From Lepeophtheirus salmonis (lineage: Eukaryota > Arthropoda > Copepoda > Siphonostomatoida > Caligidae), in contig NC_052131.2 of the NCBI RefSeq assembly GCF_016086655.4, forward strand, positions 10,895,940-10,959,939: a DNA stretch of 64,000 bases, given 5' to 3'. Below the pieces are notes generated by a model that was given only the letters and a program-made list of their open reading frames with translations, searched no databases and was not told where the DNA came from. Both the position numbers and the translations under genes were made by a program. Positions 51,701-61,000 of this stretch are shown here, one piece after another (position 1 is the stretch's first letter; the number at the start of each line of letters is the position of its first letter).

Positions 51701-52759
51701 TAAGTATATATTATATTGTTTTTCCAACTTGAAAAATCCCGGGTCGAATCATATTTTATTGGGTCAGCCTCATCTTTATCACTAAACTTTATCAAATGGT
51801 TTGGGTTCCGTGGCCATGTTCTTACGTGATTTTATTACCAATTTTAATTTATAATATGATTCTTCTCATTTCGGAGAAGGGCGACATGGCACAAACTTAA
51901 TTTTTTATATCTTTAGTATTTTGAGCTTGCAAGTTTTTTTTATTAAATGGAACATGAAGAGTGTTTTTATTTTATTTTCTACAGCTATAACCATTATACT
52001 TTCATTCATGATGAGAAAACATATAAATACAAAGAATCAAAAATTTAAGAAATCATGTCTTGCACCAGTTCCCAAAATAGCATTAGTGAAGTATTATTTA
52101 AATTCGTCAGTGGCTAGATATCATTATGAAATATAGTACCGGTAGTTTTGTTAATGACCAAAAAACCCAGCATGTGGTAAATTAAATAAATGAATATTGG
52201 ATCTTTATTAAAAATGTTACTTTATATCCGACAAATTTTACATTGAATAATTATTTATACTGCAATCTAACAAAGTCAGGGTCGGCATATTCATAAAATA
52301 TTTAAACAAAGCAGCTATACATAATAAATTTACGACTTCAAAGATATATAGATACGGACATTCATACATACCTTAAGGTCGAATTAAAATTTTGTGTCCT
52401 AATAACATCTAAAAAAGAAGATGTCAACTGTGAAATTATTAATTAGTGAATATATCTTTGTTTTTTACGTAAGGAGTATTTACACTTTGTTATATTTTGA
52501 ATTGAACTAATAAAGGTCAAAATAATTAAATTTCCCGCCCCTAGGTAAACAATTTTTTTATGTACTTTTCAGAATCACCCAACAATCTACATCCATCATT
52601 CAGTACCCAACTTTTCTCTCCTCTTGTTTCTTCTCATACTTTTGTCTTTTCTTCAGACAATATTGTTACATAGAGCAAACGCACTTACTGCATTAAACTT
52701 CTCAGTGCAAATCCTTATCAAAGGGGCATCTGCAGGGGCAATTAATGTAGTTTTACTTC
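42781..52759. other. AT-rich spacer, about 10 kb, no gene seen
   Basis: Nearly all A/T-rich with dense stops. Open frames at 46001-46222, 46378-46563, 51280-51486 and 51577-51795 (all minus) and 51921-52136 (plus) carry no domain I can name; 51577-51795 is discussed in findings. Around 44560-44860 composition is a little richer but uninformative. Confidence 0.5.
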
Positions 52760-52763
52760 TTAA
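52760..52763. repeat. TTAA target-site duplication, left
   Basis: TTAA directly before CACTAGAACGAAGG; partner at 55074-55077. TTAA duplication is diagnostic of piggyBac insertion. Confidence 0.9.
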
Positions 52764-52960
52764 CACTAGAACGAAGGATAGTAACGACCCCCCTTAAACG
52801 ACGGTGGATATCAAAAATGATACCCATTTATTTTTTAATATTTGTAACTGTTAGTGGTTGATAAAATTAAAAGTAATGTGTTAATTTTTATTTTCTCCGA
52901 ACATTTATTATTTATTTAAAAAAAATAAACATAACTTTTATAATAACACATATAAAGAAA

Positions 52961-54745
52961 TTAGCATTTTTTACAAGTTACAATTGTTTTTTCAGTAGCA
53001 ATACAAGGCTTGCATACGAATTTCTTACATATAAAACAGGTTTTGCTTGCTAAGCGCCGTGATTTTCTTGTACAATTGACTGTACACCAGCTTCTATTTT
53101 TAGTTGAACAGTTTGATTGTGATTGAAATAATTGATAATTTTCTTCTATATCATCCTTTGATTCATCATCTTCACCAATAAGTTCGGTAATCAAATTATT
53201 CAAAAATTGGTGACGAGTTATTTTCTTACCAGTCACTTCTCTGTACAAGATAACAGCATTTATACCAGCAAAATCCAAAATATTATAAAAAACTTGTAAA
53301 GGCCATCGGCGAGAGGAAATTTTGGTGGAAAAAGGTCTTGCCATTTGATCTAAAATATCAACTCCATACTTAGTTTCATTATAATACTGGATTGATTCTG
53401 GTAACCTTTTTCGTACATCTAAAACTTTAACACTTTTGTAAACAGAGCTCAAAATTAAAAAAAAAATTCCCTTGATAAGAAGTCAATGTTTTGCCACTAT
53501 TTACAAAGATTAAGCTTGAATATATTTCTTTGCGTGCACGATTCATAGTTCCTAAAATAGTCGTCCTATTTTTCTGAAGTTCATTTGCAAGAGACAATGA
53601 CGTAAAGAAATTATCTGTTGTAACATTCCTCCCTTTACCCAAATATGGTTCCATTAGCTTCATTATGACATATTCTGATAAAGATTTATTTGCTGGTCTT
53701 TGAGAATCTTTTCCCAAGTAAGGAAATCCATTTACCAAGTATTTGGACGATGCATCAACTGCTAACCAAAGTTTTATGCCAAATTTATCAGGCTTTTTAG
53801 CCATATATTTGGTTAATGGATATCTAGCTTATGTTGGGAATAGTTGCTCATCAATGGTAATATTTTCACCTCACCTGTATGATGATTTACAATTTTCGAC
53901 AAATCGATCCCATACCATTGAAATCTAGGCGAACTTGTCGTTTTGAAGTCTTTGTGATCTTGTGGAACGAATATCAAAGCGGATATATCTCAATAATTCC
54001 TTATATCTGTCGCAAGCGATAGTATTCCTAAAGAGATTGATCCCCAATTTTCTTGACCAAATGACTTCTGTCGGCTGCCCTTTGGCTAAGATTCCTCTCG
54101 CATACATTATTGCAGTCAGTTGGAGTATTTTTCGTTTGCTGGTTGTACATACATGATTCTTAAGTTTTGAACGAGCCTCAACTATTATACATTTTAGAAT
54201 GTGATCAATAATATAATGGTCGATCAAGAGTTCAAAAGCTGATACAGTTTTATCTGTAATGATGTTACGTTTTGCAAATGATGATGGACCTGACACTTCC
54301 TTCAAAATGTTTTCTTGGCTAAAACTGGCTGAAATTTCTCCCTTTCCTATTTGTTTGTGGCAGATTGTGTTATCCTTGCCAACATACATTGACTCTTCTA
54401 ATAAGTCGGTTGATTTATGTTTCTTAGAAGACGGGAATTGAGTCACTTGATTGCATCCTGGCATTTCTTGAAATGTTAAATATACCAATTAGTTGTTAAT
54501 AAATACATCTAGTAGTATATAGTAAAACTAATAATGGTATTCAAGAAAATTACTTACCGACAGGCTTGTCAAAAACATCAGAATCAGAAGAACTTGATTG
54601 AGGTGGTTGGTCATATTCTTCATCTTTTTCCAATTCGAAATCCTCACCTTCTGAATCGGAGTACGATGTGCACTCAAGATAATGTCTTATTTCCTCAATG
54701 GATAATTTTTCTTGGACATCCTTGCACAATAAAAGGGGGAATCAT
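52961..54745 (-). pseudogene. piggyBac transposase, two exons, broken by stops and a frameshift
   Basis: Cut-and-paste DDD transposase; excision and insertion at TTAA in the nucleus. The acidic N-terminus SIEEIRHYLECTSYSDSEGE is in exon 1 (to 54558). The intron 54557-54467 (91 bp, GTAAGT..CAAG) joins in frame to EMPGCNQVTQF. Core: RKLGINLFRNTIACDRYKEL, then ITIDEQLFPT (first catalytic Asp, about 53850), KPDKFGIKLWLAVDASSKYL, GKGRNVTTDNFFTSLSLANE (second Asp), YYNETKYGVDILDQMARPFS (third Asp), PLQVFYNILDFAGINAVILY. The C-terminal cysteine-rich domain reads SWCTVNC, CFICKKFVCKPC, CKKC. In-frame stops lie at 53925, 53871 and 53829. A one- or two-base indel in the A-run at about 53456-53466 separates the last 160 residues. 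The frame of exon 1 has no ATG; the ATG at 54745 is one base out of frame. Total coding length is about 560 residues, as in the family. Confidence 0.93.
54467..54557 (-). other. Predicted intron in piggyBac gene
   Basis: The minus strand reads GTC G|GTAAGTAATTTT at the donor and AACATTTCAAG|AAATGCC at the acceptor. Splicing keeps the frame, giving KPVEMPGCNQ. Inferred from consensus sites only. Confidence 0.6.
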
Positions 54746-55073
54746 AATGGATAGTTTAGAAAAATCTAACGATTCCTATCTAGAGAAGTTTATTCATGTT
54801 TGAACTTGCTTCAGCCTGTTCATACACAATTGTAGAACAAACATATTATTTGAAATGATTGGGTATCAAATATGATACCCACGTCTGTCTAGGTAGTGTT
54901 CACTGTACCAACGAAACGAATACTAATTTTAATTTATAATTTAGTTTTTTGTGATTAATAAAATGAATTAGGAGAATTCATGAACTTATGAACAAATACA
55001 ATCAAGAAGTTTCTCACAATATTTAATTGAATCCCTAATGGGTATCAAAAATCATGCCCTCGTCGTTCTAGTG

Positions 55074-55077
55074 TTAA
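55074..55077. repeat. TTAA target-site duplication, right
   Basis: TTAA directly after TCGTTCTAGTG; partner of 52760-52763. Confidence 0.9.
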
Positions 55078-55810
55078 TAGAATATTTAATATTTGAAAAT
55101 TAATTCACTTTACTCAACCAAAAAGGTCATAACAATTTTTTACTTCAGATCTGGCAGTTTTAATTATTGAAATAATCCTATTATTAACCTCAAGATCGTC
55201 AATTAAGGTAGGTTTGAGTTATCAAGATTATTTATTTGTAGGTATTTCTTAAAAAGATTTCAGATATACAATCAAGCCTTGGTGGTCTGAAATCCTAGTG
55301 TCTATTACTTTGTATAGCTAGAATGCATCTTTATTAAATCCCTTGAAAAGAACCAAATCGATCCTTGTCTCACAGGTCTCATTTGTTTGTCAACAGAAAA
55401 GAATATATGAGAAAAAATTCCTGTTGCTTTTGCAGCATCAATAAATTTGAAGGAAGAGATAATAGACAAGAGAGCTTCTGTAGCTCGCGGCTTGGAAATT
55501 GCTAAGTTATTTTTTTGTGTAACGGCTTCATTTTAGCAGGAATTTTAGCAATTTAGAGAAATGATATTTCCTCTCCAATGTTTGAAGGGAATTAACATTT
55601 CAATTTAAAAATGAAATTATAGTTGTTTAAATTGTTTATGGGTTATTCTTCGCCATTTTTTGCTTATGTCAGTTCTGATGCAGGTCTTTTTGATTGGAAG
55701 AAGGTCTTTATGATCTTTCTATATTTTCAGTAGAAATGCCACGTTAGTTCCTTTTAGATTTTTTAAGTGACAAAGGGTTTCCTATTTTTTGTTCTTTCGA
55801 TCATTCATTC
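55078..55810. other. Spacer, weakly coding-like
   Basis: The minus strand near 55500-55310 is open for about 66 codons (LAISKPRATEALLSIISSFK and on) with balanced composition, but I recognise no family and there is no start signal. Confidence 0.35.
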
Positions 55811-56545
55811 TCAATACAACTGTTTGGTTTGTTTCAATTGCATGTTCCTTGATCGTCCTTCCTCTAAATACTTTTTTACAGCTGAGTTTTTAGTCGTATC
55901 AGTCTCATTAACGACGTGTGGGAAATCAAGTTCTGATTCCGGTTGAGTATTATCTTCAGTATCCTTATCAGTCCTTAATGCTTCAATGTCAGAGATGTTG
56001 TTTTCATTATTTTTCCCATTGTGATACAACTCTTTATTATAATCAATAAAACATTCCTTAGTAGAATCGGGTGTATCTACACTATTAATTTTGATAAGTC
56101 CAATATAAGAAACAAGAAAGGATTATTGAAATTTTCCTTATCCTTAATGGCATACTTTTCAGAATTTTTGGCCTTATGCAAAAGTACAGATCCGTATTTT
56201 AAAATTTGTAGACCTTTTCCACTACAATTTATGGGAGAATACCCAAACTAGAACCATTTTTGGCATTGTTGGAAAACATCAATAAACCTTAAGTTAACTA
56301 GACACTTGGCAACGGGTATAAGTTGAGGGATATTTGAAAGATCTCCTGGCACTTCATATTTGAAAAAACTGATTTGTAGATATTAAATTTCCTTTCAACA
56401 TCAGGATCTTCAGGGTCAGGCTCAGAATAAAAATCTATGAACTTACTAAACTTGGAATCCATGTTTCCAATGCACTTTAATCAACTCTTTTGGATCTGAT
56501 GACTGTGATAATGGTTCTTCTTTTTCTTTTTCCATCTCAAAGTTT
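55811..56545 (-). pseudogene. Unidentified coding-like region, frame-broken
   Basis: The minus strand begins near 56540 with MEKEKEEPLSQSSDPKELIK, then in shifted frames SKFIDFYSEPDPEDPDVERK followed by FNIYKSVFSNMKC; PGDLSNIPQLIPVAKCLVNL; GKGLQILKYGSVLLHKAKNS. It ends with an open frame of about 100 codons (about 56115 to 55811): TPDSTKECFIDYNKELYHNG, then ALRTDKDTEDNTQPESELDF, then KKYLEEGRSRNMQLKQTKQL and a stop. The mixed acidic/hydrophobic composition differs from the surrounding AT-rich noise and looks like real protein sequence. I do not recognise the family. Several one-base frame changes suggest a decayed gene, a retro-copy, or exons of a gene with small introns. No transposon motif is visible. 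Confidence 0.4.
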
Positions 56546-57369
56546 TTAATATCCCTTATTTTATATACATACATATTTCATTTCACCATTGGACCCTTTT
56601 ATGTTTTTAGTGCACAATTTCTTTAATATTTTTATGAAATATTAAATATTTTTTTACAAAAATTTAATTTTTTGACAATAACTATGGATTTTTAATTTTT
56701 TTTTAACTTTTTGAGAAAAGCTATGGATTTTTGAAAAGAAAAATCAAAAAGTTTCATCATTTGAAATTTTATTTTTTTAATTTTTTTTTATTTTTAAAAA
56801 TACCATCTTTGGAGAAAAAAAGTTGCAATGAAAAAATATAAAAATAGTTGTATATTTTATAGAAACCCCAGAATATTATTCTTGGTCACTAAAACATAAA
56901 AATCAATTTTTTATTGTTATTCGTCTTAATCTTCCATTTTGTTCCCTTATTGTAACGTCTTGCTGTGCAAAGTATTTATTACTGTATTTTATAGTTACTA
57001 GTTGCCCTTAATTTTTAATACTTCAAATCATATGAAAATATAGCCAATAACTTTTTCTTTACGCATAAGAAAATTTTATTTCAATAAAAATACCTGATCT
57101 GGTTAAGTAGTATAGTAGTTTAGCTATCCAATTCATTCTGACATGAGTTAATAAAAAATTAAGTAGTTTATCTACAAGTAAATCAATATTTTGTATTCTC
57201 TTAATATCTAGGACGTAGTAATTTTATAATTAATTATATGTGTCACTTATTATAGAAATAAAATCACAGCAAATATTCAGTAATTTACAATTTTAGACGA
57301 AAGCTTAAGAACTAATGGCAGTTATCACTGAATGTTGCCCAAATGCTATAATTTTGGCACGTGAGTGTA
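56546..57369. other. AT-rich spacer, no gene seen
   Basis: Homopolymer-rich sequence with no coding signal. Confidence 0.6.
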
Positions 57370-58057
57370 CAGGGTCTGGATTTTTTATTTGTAACAAGTG
57401 TATACTTTTTTATCTTGGTGACCCTAAAATGTATGTTTATGAAAGTATGCTAATTAGATTTAGCTGATAAAGGGTTCAAGAAAAAATATTAATCCATTTA
57501 GATGTCCTCCGAATCAAAAAATTGTGCATTAATTATTGTGTGCCTCTATGTCGGGCGCACACCCAAGGAGATTATTGAGTGTATGAAGCTGCTAAATCAA
57601 AGATGTATTTTCAATACTTTCTAGGAGTCTGATGGTTCAGAAAAACCAACCAAAAGGACTCATGATCATTCTGAGAGCAAAAAAGTACTCCAGACTTCCT
57701 AAAGCAAAAGGGAAAAGTAAATCTGGCCTTTTAGCTTGACAGATCTGAGCATTCGGACTACAATGTGTGGAGAATGAGTCGAATAAACGTACGCATCTAA
57801 TTTTTGACTCCTTGCTGGCTTCCATTCTCGAGGCAGTGGCCAACATGAACAAGGAGTTTCTCATCATGACCTCTCTATGGTTCAGAACTAGGTTGGAGGC
57901 TGTGATTGAAGCTGGTGGTGGTGAGTTTGAGTAATTGACTTCACTATGAACACACATATGTAAGAACTAAATATTTGTAAATTGCTGAATTAATTATAGA
58001 AATATATTGTAATACACATTACAATAAATTTTCGCGATTTAAAATCCCATCCCCCTG
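57370..58057 (+). mobile_element. Short deletion-derivative mariner with intact ends
   Basis: Flanked by TA (57368-57369 and 58058-58059). The left end CAGGGTCTGGATTTTTTA mirrors the right end AAAATCCCATCCCCCTG. Inside, the plus strand starts MSSESKNCALIIVCLYVGRT then PKEIIECMKLLNQR (57502 onward), a mariner N-terminus. After about 170 degraded bases it jumps to DRSEHSDYNVWRMSR (about 57735-57780, third catalytic Asp region) and ends ANMNKEFLIMTSLWF, then RTRLEAVIEAGGGEFE, with a stop at about 57932-57934. About 200 residues of core are deleted. At 688 bp it could not encode transposase but keeps both ends. Confidence 0.85.
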
Positions 58058-58059
58058 TA

Positions 58060-61000
58060 TTTCACCCTTAGAACCGATTGAGAGGGAATGAAAATAATAG
58101 CATTAATTTTTTTAAGTAGAAAAATAAGAGCCTTCCAGATTGATATCAAAGAAACACTTTTTTTCTAGTTCAGAATTCAATTCTTATTAAATTCATTTGT
58201 ATGAATTTAATATAGATTTATGATTTTTGCAGTACGATATCTAGATTCTGCTTTGATTAAATTATCAATTATAATATAAACCATTTTAATCCAATAGATA
58301 AATTGATATTTTTCTCAAGTGCAACTTTAATTTTAAGTAAACAATTTTTGGCAAAAACAATTAAATAGAAACAAAAACTATAAATAAAAAATGAACCTTC
58401 CCTTATATGCTTTTTATCTTTTTAAAGATATTTGTTAATATCACTTTTTGTGAGAGTGAGTAAGTATACTTTTATACCTTTTTCAAACAATGTGTTAACA
58501 TATAGGGATAAATTTCTTCTACCAAAAGGAAAAATTTTATGTAACCAACGAAGGACAAGAATATATATATAAACTTAAAACTATTTGTAGACTGTAATTT
58601 TATAGTTCATAAACAAGGTCTGATAAACAAAAATTGTTATTTTTTTATTCAGAATTATATTCTTGAATTTATTTCTTTATTTTTTTTATACAAATGTTAA
58701 CAACGTTTAAATTGTTAGCGTCATATTATGTAATTTGTGTGAGAAAAAAATTACATTATAATTTCATTATTATAGAATCAACATTATTTAATAATTTACT
58801 AGACAAATTTTATATTCCTAATAATTTAGTTTTCTCAAAATGAATGTATATTTTTTCTAAGCATTATATTAGAGCCTCTTATCCTTAAGAGATGTTAATA
58901 AATAATATTCAAAAGTTCGGTGTTAAATAAATAAATTTAAATTCGTTAAATATTGTTAAACTTTGAATTTATTCTCATAAAATACCAAAAACTATTCTTT
59001 GGAATGGTAATTTATTCCAATTTTTGTATATGAATTTTTCTCCATATACTCCCAAAAAGTATTTACTTTCGTAAGTTACCTACTGAGTGACTACTCAAAA
59101 ATTAGAAAATTTTAAAAGCCTTTTTCACTTCTACATATTTTTATTTTGTGCCATTGTTATTCCAAACCTTTTAAGCAAAAGTTGGAGTTTATTTTTTTCA
59201 ACATTGCGTCGGTTTTTTATACATATATGTCGTCAAAAAAAATTACCTGTCTAAGTGGTATTACATCTTTGATCAAGAACCGGGAGTTCCGTTACAATCT
59301 TACCCCTGTGCATTGAGTTGACTATGCTTCAATTAATGATTTTTAATTTTTTTATTTTCCCCAGATAATATCCGGGGAATGAGTCAACCACTTTGAATAA
59401 CTCTTTTTATTCTATTAGAATATGACTCATCAGTATTTTTATCATCTCACATGTAAATCCGGTGTGTTTTAGGTAAACATATTTACTTAATGTTAAGTTA
59501 TGGTTAAAATTTCATTATTATAAATATTTATAATTTACATAAAGAAAACCAGTACTAGAAAATATCGAAAAAACCGTATTTTCTCTCATTTTCAAAGTGA
59601 AATTAATGTAGCTTAGGGTTATTCTATCTTTTTTTAAATACATTTTTGAAATCTACGTGAAAAAACATATTAAAAAAATACTAATGGTTTGTGATTTTCG
59701 AAAAAATGAAAAATACTACTCAGCCTAGTGCTTAATTGCATTGCTATCCCCTTCTGAAAATAAATCTAGATAAACAGTTTTTGATAATACAAAAATAAGG
59801 AATTTTTATTTTTATTTTGTCAATATGCATTCATGTATTATACAGAAGTATTCATTCCTAAAATATAGAAAACTCTATCCATGGAATAATATGTCACATG
59901 AAACTGAATAAAACACGACACATTCTTATTTTCATATAAAAAATATAGTTGCAAGAAATATTTTTTCAATTAATAGTTTTTATAAAATATGATATATATA
60001 CATATATATTAATGTTGCTCTTTATACCCGTTCTATTCAGGTTACACGACAAAAAATGGCATGTCAGTCAATTTTATTTTTAACCATTAATAACTTTGGA
60101 AGAAATCAATTATTTTAATACTATACAAAATTATATTTTAATGAACTACAAAAATTCAATCAAAAATTGCACCTCCTCAACTCAGCTTCAACACTGCGTT
60201 GGAAACAATAAAAAGTCTGGACAATTGTTTTCAACCGAATATGAATTCCACTCCATCATGGTGGCTGCATTCTGCACTTTGAGAATAGGATGTGTTATGT
60301 TCTCAAGGACACCCTACCAAAACGTCTAACAGATTCAATTTTCTTGTTTATTACAAAAAAAAAAAAGAAAAAAAAATGGAGGATGCCTCCATTAAACGTT
60401 ATTATTTACTTCATAGCCTATGTCCCGTATAAAAATAATAGTTAATCTTCTTTACTTTAAATAAACAGAATATTTGGAGCAGATTCTCTCCAGTTCCAAA
60501 TTCCAACTCAGACGAGCTTTGCAATTTTCTTGCGAGAAGTTAGACGTCTAGAAGAGCTTGAAACTTTCTTCTTTTGTCTTCTTCGGCGTCGTTTTTGAAT
60601 AATTTTTTTAAAACAAATAAATAAAAACTGGTCACCTTGAAATAAAAGTATTAACACACTTCTTACAATCCAATATTTTGATGGTCCACAAAGTAGAGAT
60701 ACCGAGGTCCTGACGAATTACAAAGATTCTAAATTGTTATTGAAATATGAACTTGCAGCCCATTATGTCATTTGAATTTTATGTTCAAAAAACAATTAAT
60801 AAATTGTTTCTTTTTTATCAAAATTCATCAAATTTATGAGCTTCCCTTTCTTGATCCACCCAAACAAAAAGTATTAAAACAAGTTGGTTGCCACAATTAA
60901 ATTTCCCTTTTCTTTGTTTCTTATTTTAGTCAAAACAGTATTGAACTACCGATATTAGCTTGGTAAAGGAACTTGTATAAAAATATTGGTAACGCCGTAA

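Larger units (their letters stand above)
52764..55073 (-). mobile_element. piggyBac element, nearly complete
   Basis: A 2,310-bp element flanked by TTAA on both sides. The terminal inverted repeats start CACTAGAACGA on the left (52764-52774) and end TCGTTCTAGTG on the right (55063-55073). Subterminal palindromic words of the form GGGTATCA..TGATACCC occur at 52806-52825, 54861-54880 and 55040-55059. The single gene is on the minus strand. Size and structure are those of a full-length autonomous piggyBac. Coding damage is limited to three stops, one frameshift and an unclear start, so it looks younger than the other elements here. Confidence 0.95.

Noticed and set aside
53743..54441. Plus-strand open frames at 53743-53928, 53962-54156 and 54259-54441
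   Set aside because: They lie antisense to the well-supported piggyBac transposase and have no recognisable content.
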